A stretch of DNA of 64,000 nucleotides from Sphingobacterium sp. GVS05A. Lineage in GTDB: Bacteria > Bacteroidota > Bacteroidia > Sphingobacteriales > Sphingobacteriaceae. The notes beneath the pieces were generated by a model. That model searched no databases. It saw only the letters and a list, made by a program, of their open reading frames with translations, and was not told the DNA's origin. The stretch spans positions 62,001 through 126,000 of the forward strand of contig NZ_JAHXYR010000009.1 in assembly GCF_019969845.1 (NCBI RefSeq). The letters are read 5' to 3'. Made by a program: the position numbers and the translations under genes. Position 1 is the first letter of the stretch. Each line of letters begins with the position of its first letter. Below are positions 51,279 through 59,489 of this stretch, in pieces.

Positions 51279-52067
51279 ATGATACAGCCATTAGCTTATA
51301 TTCATCCAGAAGCAAAGATTGCTAAAAATGTGGTCATTGAACCATTTGTAACCATTTACAAAGACGTTGTCATTGGAGAAGGTACTTGGATTGGCTCAAA
51401 TGTAACCATTATGGATGGAGCTCGAATTGGAAAGAACTGTAAGATATATCCGGGTGCCGTGATTTCTGGCGAACCTCAAGACTTAAAATTTGATGGCGAG
51501 ATTACAACAGCAGAAATTGGAGATAATACAACGATTCGTGAATGTGTAACAATCAATAGAGGAACGAAGGATCGTTATAAAACCGTCATTGGTAAAAACT
51601 GTTTGATTCAAGCTTACAGTCACGTCGCACACGATTGTGAAGTGGGTGATAATTGCGTTTTTTCGAATAATAGTACCCTTGCAGGACATATCACAGTAGG
51701 AGATTATGTTGTTTTAGCGGGAATGGTTGCAGTACATCAATTTGTGAAAATTGGTTCGCATGCATTCGTTACAGGAGGTTCTTTGGTACGGAAAGATATT
51801 CCTCCATTTGTAAAAGCAGCCCGTGAGCCGATTTCATATGCCGGAATTAACTCTGTAGGATTGCGGAGAAGAGGGTTTTCGGAAGAGCAGATAGCTGAAA
51901 TTCAAAATCTTTACCGTATTCTATTTGTTCAGAACCGAAATCTCGCCAAAGCAATAGAGATTATTGAGGCTGAATATCAGGCAACAGAGATCCGTGATGA
52001 AATTTTGGATTTCATTCGGAATTCCGGAAGGGGTATCATGAAAGGATTCAACAATAGAGCGATGTAA
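51279..52067 (+). CDS. lpxA: UDP-N-acetylglucosamine acyltransferase
   Basis: 262 residues. LpxA carries out the first acyl transfer of lipid A synthesis. Hexapeptide beta-helix repeats start at once (YIHPEAKIAKNVVIEPFVTIYKDVVIGEG), with the active-site region AYSHVAHDCEVGDNCVFSNNSTLAGHI (catalytic His) and the helical C-terminal domain (INSVGLRRRGFSEEQIAEIQNLYRILF). It is 10 bp after lpxC-fabZ, and the same operon carries lpxD. Length and motifs match the family throughout. Confidence 0.97.
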   Translation: MIQPLAYIHPEAKIAKNVVIEPFVTIYKDVVIGEGTWIGSNVTIMDGARIGKNCKIYPGAVISGEPQDLKFDGEITTAEIGDNTTIRECVTINRGTKDRYKTVIGKNCLIQAYSHVAHDCEVGDNCVFSNNSTLAGHITVGDYVVLAGMVAVHQFVKIGSHAFVTGGSLVRKDIPPFVKAAREPISYAGINSVGLRRRGFSEEQIAEIQNLYRILFVQNRNLAKAIEIIEAEYQATEIRDEILDFIRNSGRGIMKGFNNRAM

Positions 52068-52090
52068 TAGCTTTACCGATTTTTATAGCT

Positions 52091-52714
52091 TTGGAAATAA
52101 CATTAAAGGATATTGGTCGAAGATATAACAGTGAATGGATTTTCAGGCATATTAACTATCGTTTTGAATCCGGAAAGAGCTATGCTGTCCTCGGACAGAA
52201 TGGTTCTGGAAAATCCACCTTGTTGAAGGTTCTTTCTGGCAGCCTGTCATCTTCTGAAGGTGAATTGGTTTATACGAATGGCGAGAGCATCATTGGTATC
52301 GATCAGGTTTACCAACATCTGACTATCGCTGCACCATATATAGAATTGATCGAAGAGTTTACCTTGCGTGAGCTGTTCGATTTTCATTTTCAATTTAAAA
52401 GTTATCTTCAGGGTTTTGATAAAGAGCGTGTTTTAAATTTGTTGGGGTTGGAAAGTGCTCTGGACAAAGAAATAAAGCATTTTTCATCAGGAATGCGCCA
52501 ACGGGTTAAACTGGTACTGGCCTGTTGCTCTAATTCGAATTTAGTGTTGTTGGACGAGCCAACAAGTAATCTGGATAGTGCAGGAGAGGAATGGTATCTG
52601 AATTTAATAGCGTGTACCAAGCTCGATTTTAGATTGTTTATTATCTGTTCAAATCAAAAAAAAGAATACGAATTTTGTGACGAAACAATTTCTATTGTCG
52701 ACTTCAAAAAGTAG
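52091..52714 (+). CDS. Small ABC transporter ATP-binding protein
   Basis: 207 residues beginning with TTG (52091), 23 bp after lpxA; the family start MEITLKDIGRRYNSEWIF fits this codon and no ATG is near. Walker A GQNGSGKSTLLK, signature FSSGMRQRVKLVLA and Walker B LVLLDEPTSNLD are present. It is short and resembles the CcmA/heme-exporter type of ATPase. No permease is adjacent. In Bacteroidota an ATPase of this kind is often found between lpxA and efp, so the neighbourhood is conserved, but the transported substrate is unknown. Confidence 0.85.
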   Translation: MEITLKDIGRRYNSEWIFRHINYRFESGKSYAVLGQNGSGKSTLLKVLSGSLSSSEGELVYTNGESIIGIDQVYQHLTIAAPYIELIEEFTLRELFDFHFQFKSYLQGFDKERVLNLLGLESALDKEIKHFSSGMRQRVKLVLACCSNSNLVLLDEPTSNLDSAGEEWYLNLIACTKLDFRLFIICSNQKKEYEFCDETISIVDFKK

Positions 52715-52747
52715 CGAATGAAATTTTAATAAAACAATTAGTTTTTG

Positions 52748-52755
52748 TATTTTTG
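52748..52755 (+). promoter_or_regulatory. -7 element of efp
   Basis: TATTTTTG matches TAnnTTTG, 43 bp before the efp start. Confidence 0.45.
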
Positions 52756-52798
52756 ACGACTCAATAATGAGATAACCGTTTAAAGTTCAATTCAAAGA

Positions 52799-53359
52799 AT
52801 GGCTAAGGCATCAGAGGTAAAATCAGGAAATATTTTAAGATTTAATGGAGAGTTAGTCTCTGTAGAAGAATATATACACCGTACACCAGGTAATTTGCGC
52901 GCTTTTTATCAAGCAAGAATGCGTAACGTGAAGACTGGGAAATTAGTCGAATATCGTTTTAGAGTTGATGAGAGTGTGGAGATTGCGCGTGTTGAAACGA
53001 GTGATTACCAATATCTATACGAGGATGGCGAATTTTTCGTCGTGATGGACAATAATACATACGAGCAATTCAATATTCCTAAGTTTTTGTTTGGTGATTC
53101 AGCGCGTTTTCTAAAAGAAGGAATGACTGTCATTATTGCTTTTGAAAGTGATGAGCCTATTATGGCAGAAGCACCTAAAAGTGTTGAATTGGAAATTACA
53201 TATACGGAGCCAGCAGTGAAGGGAGATACTTCTACAAATGCTTTGAAAAAAGCTACTGTAGAAACAGGAGTTGAGATTATGGTGCCTTTATTCATTAATC
53301 AGGGAGAGAAAGTCAGAGTCGATACGCAAACAGGTAACTATATCGAACGCGTAAAGTAA
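52799..53359 (+). CDS. efp: Elongation factor P
   Basis: 186 residues in three beta-barrel domains. EF-P binds ribosomes stalled at polyproline and lets peptide bond formation proceed. Domain I starts AKASEVKSGNILRFNGELVSVEEYIHRTPGNLRAF; the C-terminal block GVEIMVPLFINQGEKVRVDTQTGNYIERVK is the family signature. At the loop that enters the peptidyl-transferase centre the tip is PGNLRAF, with Asn32 where E. coli has the modified Lys34, so Lys beta-lysylation cannot occur there. It has its own -7 element and a strong terminator. Confidence 0.96.
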   Translation: MAKASEVKSGNILRFNGELVSVEEYIHRTPGNLRAFYQARMRNVKTGKLVEYRFRVDESVEIARVETSDYQYLYEDGEFFVVMDNNTYEQFNIPKFLFGDSARFLKEGMTVIIAFESDEPIMAEAPKSVELEITYTEPAVKGDTSTNALKKATVETGVEIMVPLFINQGEKVRVDTQTGNYIERVK

Positions 53360-53388
53360 TATAAGATTTTAGGTTTAGGTTGATTATT

Positions 53389-53426
53389 CGGTCTTGATAG
53401 CGCTCGCTACAAGGCCGTTTTTTTTT
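53389..53426 (+). terminator. Intrinsic terminator of efp
   Basis: CGGTCTTGATAGCG (from 53389) pairs with CGCTACAAGGCCG (to 53417) with one bulge and a G-T pair, followed by nine T (53418-53426). Confidence 0.88.
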
Positions 53427-53527
53427 GCTTGGTTCCGTCTATTTACAGTTTCATTAACGGGAATTAGATTATCCATTTACTGGATGCGTTTTATCTGAAT
53501 GATGGAATAAAAAAATTATCTTTAAGC

Positions 53528-54127
53528 ATGAAATCTAAAAAGGAATTAAGACAGGAGTTTAAGATTAAAAGATGCCAACTTTCCAAAGAAGATGAGGAAA
53601 GTCTTAACCACGAATTACTGTTGCAATTTCAAAAAATAGAGCTAACAAAGGTTAGCTATATGCATGTTTTTCTTCCAATCCAAAAATATCATGAACCCGA
53701 TACTTATCCGATCATAAATTATGTGAAGGAATTTTTTCCGAAGATCATCTTGGTCGTATCCCGTTCAAACTTTTCGGACTATTCTATGCAACACTATATC
53801 CTTGATCATCAAACGATTTTCGAGACGAATGAATGGGGAATTGCGGAGCCTGTTTCCGGAGTAGAAGTACCCCCTTCAGTTATTGATTTTATCCTTGTTC
53901 CTTTATTGGCATTTGATGTTGATGGTCATCGAGTCGGTTATGGAAAAGGATTTTATGATCGTTTTTTTGCACTTTGTGCGGGAGAAACCCAACGTGTAGG
54001 ATTATCTTTTTTTGATCCAATAAGACGAATCGCTGATCGAAATGAACACGATGTTGAATTGACTAAGGCGATTACTCCAAATCGCATTTATAATTTTAGT
54101 TCTCATGGGTATGATACCTCATTCTAG
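53528..54127 (+). CDS. 5-formyltetrahydrofolate cyclo-ligase
   Basis: 199 residues. The enzyme (MTHFS) turns 5-formyl-THF into 5,10-methenyl-THF using ATP. Motifs: KKELRQEFKIKRCQLS at the N terminus, FLPIQKYHEPDTYPII, and the ATP-binding end FVPLLAFDVDGHRVGYGKGFYDRFF-type block (ILVPLLAFDVDGHRVGYGKGF). It stands alone with 168 bp upstream and 150 bp downstream; neither gap shows a further gene. Function is well supported. Confidence 0.92.
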   Translation: MKSKKELRQEFKIKRCQLSKEDEESLNHELLLQFQKIELTKVSYMHVFLPIQKYHEPDTYPIINYVKEFFPKIILVVSRSNFSDYSMQHYILDHQTIFETNEWGIAEPVSGVEVPPSVIDFILVPLLAFDVDGHRVGYGKGFYDRFFALCAGETQRVGLSFFDPIRRIADRNEHDVELTKAITPNRIYNFSSHGYDTSF

Positions 54128-54277
54128 TGATCTTTAAGATGTCCTGGAATCTCCGTTTATCGATTTATTTTATCGGATCAGTGTATTTTTCTTTTATCTG
54201 TATACTGATTTTATTGTATGCTGATTTAATTAAAATTATTTTTTATTTTTAGTGAGAAATTCGATTTCTATGCCGTT

Positions 54278-56020
54278 ATGCTGAGATTTTTTATTATACT
54301 TTTTTTTATAACGATAATTCCCAGTCGCGCTGTTTTTGGAATGGATATCATGGATTCTAATTCTTCGGCAGAAGAAAAGAATTTTTATGAAACTATTATC
54401 CGGGAATCACAGAAGTATCAGACTTCTAGTTCGGCGTTGAGCACATACCTAACTCCATATTTCAATCAGGCCATTCGGAAAAACGACAATGCATTGCTTG
54501 CAATTTATTATTGCTTGTTAGCGGATCAATCTTTTGACAGTGAAGGTGGAAGAAATAGCTTTAGTGATAAATACTACCTAAAGGCCCTCGATCTGGAAAA
54601 GGATTATAGTTATCAGAATGTCAAAGCTTGGGTAAAAGTGATGTATGGTTTTTATCTGTATAGATGTCTAAAAGCTTCTGAGGCACTTCCTCTACTATTA
54701 GAGGGTGAAAAGGGCTTAGAGGATATACCAAAGGATCTGGTGTTAGATCTGACGCATACTTACAAAAAGCTTGGTTATTTTTTCGGAACTTTGGGCGATT
54801 ATGGAACGGGAATTAAGTATTTGGAACTTGGCCAACAGCAAGCAGGCATTTCTCCAAAACTGAAAGCTGAGATCTTAGACAACCTTGGCTTATTAACTTT
54901 AAAAAGTGGTGGGGATACGGCGCAGGCAATGAAAAATTTTGAGATTGCCCAAAATCTGGCGCTTTCTGAGAAGGATTCTCTTCGCTATGCCAAGACCTTG
55001 GGCAATCAGGCACGGATCTACGAAGGAATGAAAGATTATCAAAAGGCATTGTCACTTTTAGATAAAGATCTGGAAATCTCGAAATCGCTGGGTAATAATA
55101 AAAATACCATTTTCGCTTTAATGATGCGGATCCGCTTGTGTATTTCTATGGGCGCAAATCGAGAAGTTCGTCAAATGATCAAGGACACCGAACATCTATT
55201 GGAAGGAGCTGATGACAAAAAAACAATACTGGAGCTGGAAGGGCATAAGTTGAATCTTGCTATTCAAAATGGCGACTTGAAGCAAGAATTAAACGCACGT
55301 CGACGTATCGAACAACTTCAGGATTCATTGCGATTTCTGGATGGGGACCCCGTTTTGTCGCAATTGAAATTTATGGCTGACAAACAAAAATATGCTGATA
55401 AACTATTATTGGCTCAGGCGCTCATCAAAAAGAAGCGCGCTGAGACGAGATTGTGGGTGATATTGAGTTTGTTTGTATTGGTATTGTCCTTTTTTATTTA
55501 TAATGCATTTCGATACCGTTCACGCAAGCGTATGCGGGAATATGAATACCAATTGTTGAATCTAAAGTATACCAAAGCCGAATTGGACAAGGAATTGATG
55601 AGTTCCAAAAGTCAGCTCGAGGAGTATATGGTATATCTCAAGCGTAATAATGAACAGATAGATCTTCTTTCTTCAATGCTTGATGAAATGGGGGAGACAA
55701 GTGTCAAAGACCGGGATGAACTTAAAACACTTTTGCAGTCCCATCTTATAACTGATGAGAAATGGCAGGAATTTAAGTTTTTGCTGGCTAAGGAGTTTCC
55801 GAACTTATTACAGGATATCCAAGCTAAATTTCCAGATATTACCGAATCTAACCTGAGGGTGATTGTGCTTATGAAAATGGGCTTAAATAATAGAGAGGTT
55901 GCCAATGTTTTGGGCGTTACTCCTGATGCAATCAAAAAATCAATGCAACGTTTGAAAAAGAAACTTGGTGGACAAGCCGGAATATTGATGGAATATATTT
56001 CTGATAAAGAGCTTGTCTAA
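54278..56020 (+). CDS. TPR membrane regulator with LuxR-like C-terminal HTH
   Basis: 580 residues: signal peptide (…SRAVFGMDIMDS), about 350 residues of TPR helices (for example DNLGLLTLKSGGDTAQAMKNFEIAQNLA and TLGNQARIYEGMKDYQKALSLLDKDLEISK), one membrane helix (LWVILSLFVLVLSFFIYNAF), a coiled coil (YEYQLLNLKYTKAELDKELM), and a C-terminal helix-turn-helix (ITESNLRVIVLMKMGLNNREVANVLGVTPDAIKKSMQRLKKKLG). The plan mirrors the regulator at 11931-13559 but with a canonical LuxR-like HTH. It probably senses an envelope signal and binds DNA from the membrane. No transport locus is adjacent, so its targets are unknown. Confidence 0.82.
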   Translation: MLRFFIILFFITIIPSRAVFGMDIMDSNSSAEEKNFYETIIRESQKYQTSSSALSTYLTPYFNQAIRKNDNALLAIYYCLLADQSFDSEGGRNSFSDKYYLKALDLEKDYSYQNVKAWVKVMYGFYLYRCLKASEALPLLLEGEKGLEDIPKDLVLDLTHTYKKLGYFFGTLGDYGTGIKYLELGQQQAGISPKLKAEILDNLGLLTLKSGGDTAQAMKNFEIAQNLALSEKDSLRYAKTLGNQARIYEGMKDYQKALSLLDKDLEISKSLGNNKNTIFALMMRIRLCISMGANREVRQMIKDTEHLLEGADDKKTILELEGHKLNLAIQNGDLKQELNARRRIEQLQDSLRFLDGDPVLSQLKFMADKQKYADKLLLAQALIKKKRAETRLWVILSLFVLVLSFFIYNAFRYRSRKRMREYEYQLLNLKYTKAELDKELMSSKSQLEEYMVYLKRNNEQIDLLSSMLDEMGETSVKDRDELKTLLQSHLITDEKWQEFKFLLAKEFPNLLQDIQAKFPDITESNLRVIVLMKMGLNNREVANVLGVTPDAIKKSMQRLKKKLGGQAGILMEYISDKELV

Positions 56021-56521
56021 AGGGTAATTTCTTACTTATCTTGACGCTAAGAATGCTTTGCAGAAAGATTGTGATGCTTGTTTTCGTTTTTTATTACGCA
56101 ATGATTCTACCAAGCCGGTCGAATCGAACTGGGGCTGATTTTTCTAAAAAGTTAATCCATCGATATCAAGAACATATTTTGTCAAGTCGCTTCTTTGGGA
56201 TGTCTACTGTCGCCCTTCGGCTGTTAAAGGGATCCCATGGGGACCAAGTTAAGACCATGTTATTGCCAAGCTCGCCCTGTAGGCAGGTTCAGTGCACAGT
56301 GCGTGCACGTTGAGTCCACCTTTTAAGGTGCTTTCACTGTGCGTGCACATTTTTTACAAGTTGGGAGCAGGGCGAGCGTGGGACGAACTTGCCCATAAGC
56401 TATTTACAACAAAGTCCCTTGAAAATTGCAAGATTTACAATTGTCATTTTACTCGAATTTGGAAATCCTTAAAAATCAACAAGATGCTTGATTACAGGGC
56501 TTTACTGTGGTATCTTTAGGT
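56021..56521 (+). other. 500-bp structured stretch without a credible gene; possible ncRNA
   Basis: Open frames here (56041-56313, 56292-56519) lack coding character and known motifs. Instead there are nested repeats: GCTCGCCCTG (56270-56279) is inverted at 56368-56377; GCACAGTG (56294-56301) is inverted at 56335-56342; CACCTT/AAGGTG (56317-56330) forms the inner hairpin; and GTGCGTGCAC occurs twice directly (56299-56308, 56339-56348). Six T follow at 56350-56355, so the nested hairpin looks like a terminator on the plus strand. A small RNA gene or the remnant of a mobile element could explain this. Neither is shown. Confidence 0.4.
56294..56355 (+). terminator. Nested hairpin followed by T6
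   Basis: Outer arms GCACAGTG/CACTGTGC and inner arms CACCTT/AAGGTG, then GTGCACAT5. It lies 270 bp after the stop of the TPR-HTH gene, so it may end that long 3' UTR or a separate RNA. Confidence 0.5.
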
Positions 56522-57256
56522 ATGGGAATAAATGATAATGGATTTATCAGGGGCCTGGTCGGTCCGCTGGTGAATAGAAAAGTTGGCAATAAAAACTACC
56601 TGCAAAGCAGGCCATACCGGGTCAAACAGACCGATGATACCAAAAGAGCAGGTAAAGATTTTGGAAATGTAAGTCGTGCTGGCGCTCTGATCCGGATGTG
56701 TTTTGGCGAAATACATCAAGGGCTTCATGATGGGCAGATGGGCAATCGGCTAAATAGGCAGATCTACCGGGCAATAAAAACAAATCTTGATTGCGAAAAG
56801 GGAAGCCGCACACTGAGCAACAGCATATTGGATAGATTGGTGAATTTTCAGTTCAATGAAAACTGTCACATGCAGGATTATTTTTTTATCGATCCGGTAG
56901 TTTCCATGAACAAGAAAAAAGATCTTAAAATATCATTCCCGGAGTTTGATATCAAAAGAGCGCTGGTCTTTCCTGAAAAATGCAATGCGGTGGTATTCAA
57001 ATTTCAGGCGTTCTCATTCAACTTTGACCAGCTTGAGCCTATTGAGATAAAAGGGGTAGAATGGGAATACGATGTTAAGTATAAAGAGAATATGATACCT
57101 GCAAAAAACTTGATCATTAAATGTGGCGATTTTGTCGGTAGTTCTATATTTGTTGGATTTACCATGCTGTATCTGGAAAAAGGAAGCTATCGGTCAAATG
57201 TACTCAATGAAGTGAATTTTAATCCAGCTTCTATTCTGGCTGCTTTTCAGCTTTGA
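56522..57256 (+). CDS. Hypothetical protein, orphan, DUF6266-like layout
   Basis: 244 residues from the ATG at 56522; the frame opens at a GTG at 56507, but MGINDNGFIRGLVGP is a more natural start. The N terminus (GFIRGLVGPLVNRKVGNKNYLQSRPYRVKQTDDTKRAGKDFG) recalls DUF6266-type proteins of Bacteroidota, which begin with a similar Gly-rich stretch and a basic KxTDDTK-like segment. There is no signal peptide or membrane helix, and the C-terminal half is beta-rich. The gene is isolated between a structured non-coding stretch and a 17-bp inverted repeat. Codon use looks ordinary. A function cannot be given. Confidence 0.65.
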   Translation: MGINDNGFIRGLVGPLVNRKVGNKNYLQSRPYRVKQTDDTKRAGKDFGNVSRAGALIRMCFGEIHQGLHDGQMGNRLNRQIYRAIKTNLDCEKGSRTLSNSILDRLVNFQFNENCHMQDYFFIDPVVSMNKKKDLKISFPEFDIKRALVFPEKCNAVVFKFQAFSFNFDQLEPIEIKGVEWEYDVKYKENMIPAKNLIIKCGDFVGSSIFVGFTMLYLEKGSYRSNVLNEVNFNPASILAAFQL

Positions 57257-57331
57257 GATGGATAGGATGAGCTGCGGATCGGGGAGTTTTTTTTGCAAAA
57301 AGAGAATGGATGCAAATAATCCAATTTAATA

Positions 57332-57382
57332 CTACACTTAATATGACCGTCCCGGTTACGAAGAAGGTCATATTAAGTGTAG
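57332..57382. repeat. 17-bp perfect inverted repeat near galE 3' end
   Basis: CTACACTTAATATGACC (57332-57348) is inverted exactly at 57366-57382 with a 17-base spacer. A small AGAGC/GCTCT hairpin (57381-57397) follows next to the galE stop codon. No T tract flanks either side, so a simple terminator is not a good fit. Confidence 0.6.
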
Positions 57383-57399
57383 AGCTCAACGGGCTCTAT

Positions 57400-58431
57400 T
57401 TAATCCAAAGGATTTTCTTTCAGGTTTTTTTCCCATGCCCATGCTGAGTCCATCATCTCATCGATACCCAATGCAGCTTTCCAATGCAATTGATCTGCCG
57501 ATTTGGTTACATCACCATATACCTTGATGATATCGCCATCCCGACGTGGGCCAATTTCATAATTCAATTTTTGACCAGAAGCTTTCTCAAATGCTTTGAT
57601 AGCTTCAAGTACTGAATAGCCGTTACCGGTTCCTACATTGAATACATCATATTTACCGTTAGGGTTTCCTTTTTCCAATAATTTGATTGCAGCGACGTGG
57701 GCTTTTGCTAAATCGACCACATGAATGTAATCACGTACACAAGAACCATCTGGCGTATCATAATCGTCTCCAAATACTGTTAGTTTCTCTCTTTTCCCGA
57801 TTGCGGTCTGTGTAATGAATGGTAGTAAGTTTTGAGGTACACCATTTGGCAATTCGCCTATCAATGCAGACTCATGCGCACCTACTGGATTAAAGTAACG
57901 TAGGGCGATAATGTTATAGTTATCGTATGCAGTAGCTGTTTCTTCAAGAATCTCTTCGGCTATCTGTTTTGTATTTCCGTAAGGTGAAGTTGCTTTTTTT
58001 ACAGGAGCACTTTCATTGACAGGAAGATAGTCTGGTTCGCCGTAAACTGTACAGCTTGAAGAGAATACAAAATTAATCGGTTTATTCCGATAAGATTCCA
58101 AGATGTTGATCAAGGAGAAAAAATTATTGTGATAGTATTTTAAAGGGTTTTGAACGGATTCACCTACAGCTTTGGATGCTGCAAAATGAATAATCCCTGA
58201 AATATCACTGTTATTTTTCACAAATTCATTTACTTTATTGGTATCACAAAGATCGAATTGATGAAATTCAGGTTTAATCCCGATGATTTTTTCTATTTGA
58301 TCTAATATCTTGATATTTGAATTGGAAAGATCATCAACGATTACAGGAATATATCCCGCCTGATGTAGTTCGACAACTGTGTGAGAACCAATATAGCCTG
58401 TTCCGCCTGTGACTAATATTTTTTTGCTCAT
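57400..58431 (-). CDS. galE: UDP-glucose 4-epimerase
   Basis: 343 residues, extended SDR. GalE interconverts UDP-glucose and UDP-galactose using bound NAD. Nucleotide motif VTGGTGYIGSHTVVELHQAGY, catalytic SSSCTVYG and SPYGNTKQIAEE (Tyr-x3-Lys), RYFNPVGAHESALIGELP, and YDTPDGSCVRDYIHVVDLAKAH are all diagnostic. Its start overlaps the stop of the upstream decarboxylase gene by one base (TAATG), so the pair is one operon supplying sugar nucleotides. Function is secure. Confidence 0.95.
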   Translation of the reverse strand: MSKKILVTGGTGYIGSHTVVELHQAGYIPVIVDDLSNSNIKILDQIEKIIGIKPEFHQFDLCDTNKVNEFVKNNSDISGIIHFAASKAVGESVQNPLKYYHNNFFSLINILESYRNKPINFVFSSSCTVYGEPDYLPVNESAPVKKATSPYGNTKQIAEEILEETATAYDNYNIIALRYFNPVGAHESALIGELPNGVPQNLLPFITQTAIGKREKLTVFGDDYDTPDGSCVRDYIHVVDLAKAHVAAIKLLEKGNPNGKYDVFNVGTGNGYSVLEAIKAFEKASGQKLNYEIGPRRDGDIIKVYGDVTKSADQLHWKAALGIDEMMDSAWAWEKNLKENPLD

Positions 58432-59423
58432 TATTTTTGATTATAGTATGTAAAGTCTTTATGTGATAAAGTTTCCAAAGGAACCTTTCTGTAAAAATCT
58501 ATGGTTTTTTCTAAGCCTAATTTTCGGTCTATTTTGGGCTGCCAATTCAATTTTGCCTTCGCCATACCAATATCCGGTTTACGTTGTTTAGGGTCGTCTA
58601 TGGGCAATGGTCTATGGCTGATCTTACTTGAGCTAGCAGTTAGTTCTATGATCTCCTGTGCCAACTGCAATAGTGATATTTCATCTGGGTTGCCTATGTT
58701 TATGGGTTGTATACAATTTGAATGCAACAACCTATAAATGCCTTCGATTTGATCATCGATATAACAGAACGACCGTGTTTGTGAACCATCACCAAAAAGA
58801 GTAATGTCTTCGCCTCGAATAGCTTGTGCTATAAACGTTGGGATGGCACGCCCGTCATTTAGACGCATTCTGGATCCAAAGGTGTTAAATATTCGCACGA
58901 TACGTGTGTCAAGCCCATGTGCATTATGATAGGCCATCGTAATTGCTTCCTGAAATCTTTTGGCTTCATCATATACCCCTCTGGGACCGACAGGGTTAAC
59001 ATTTCCCCAATAATCTTCTGACTGTGGTGAGACCAAAGGGTCGCCATAGACTTCTGAGGTCGATGCTACTAATATCCGGGCTTGTTTTGCCCTAGCTAAG
59101 CCAAGGAGATTATGTGTACCTAAGGAACCGACTTTGAGTGTCTGAATAGGGATTTTGAGATAATCAACTGGACTGGCTGGAGAAGCGAAATGGAGGATAT
59201 AATCCAAATCTCCCGGAATATGCACAAACTTCGAAACATCGTGATGATAAAAGTCGAAATTCTCCAGCTTAAATAAATGTGCGATATTCTGTAGGTCTCC
59301 AGTGATCAGGTTATCCATCCCAATAACATCGTAATCTTCGGCAATAAAGCGATCGCAAAGGTGGGAACCAAGGAAGCCTGCTGCTCCAGTGATCAAAATC
59401 CGTTTGCGATGTTTATTTTCCAC
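58431..59423 (-). CDS. UDP-glucuronate decarboxylase-like SDR (UXS family)
   Basis: 330 residues. The family forms UDP-xylose from UDP-glucuronic acid. Motifs: ILITGAAGFLGSHLCDRFI, HFASPASPVDYLKIPIQTLKVGSLGT, STSEVYGDP, PRGVYDEAKRFQEA (Tyr-x3-Lys), and RIFNTFGSRMRLNDGRAIPTFI. The SPASP and PRGVYDE blocks separate UXS enzymes from dTDP-glucose dehydratases. It is coupled to galE and so probably serves lipopolysaccharide or capsule synthesis. It diverges from waaA with a 66-bp gap. The UXS call is strong; related UDP-sugar epimerases are the alternative. Confidence 0.88.
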   Translation of the reverse strand: MENKHRKRILITGAAGFLGSHLCDRFIAEDYDVIGMDNLITGDLQNIAHLFKLENFDFYHHDVSKFVHIPGDLDYILHFASPASPVDYLKIPIQTLKVGSLGTHNLLGLARAKQARILVASTSEVYGDPLVSPQSEDYWGNVNPVGPRGVYDEAKRFQEAITMAYHNAHGLDTRIVRIFNTFGSRMRLNDGRAIPTFIAQAIRGEDITLFGDGSQTRSFCYIDDQIEGIYRLLHSNCIQPINIGNPDEISLLQLAQEIIELTASSSKISHRPLPIDDPKQRKPDIGMAKAKLNWQPKIDRKLGLEKTIDFYRKVPLETLSHKDFTYYNQK

Positions 59424-59455
59424 TCAATGGTTCCTTATTAATGAAATGGGTTTGA

Positions 59456-59463
59456 TATCTTTG
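59456..59463 (+). promoter_or_regulatory. -7 element of waaA
   Basis: TATCTTTG matches TAnnTTTG, 26 bp before the waaA start, in the 66-bp divergent gap. Confidence 0.45.
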
Positions 59464-59489
59464 ACTAAGATAAACATTATTTTAACAAC

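Noticed and set aside
56041..56313. 90-codon open frame with a hydrophobic start
   Set aside because: It runs through the palindromes, shows no motif or convincing composition, and has no plausible start region; treated as non-coding.
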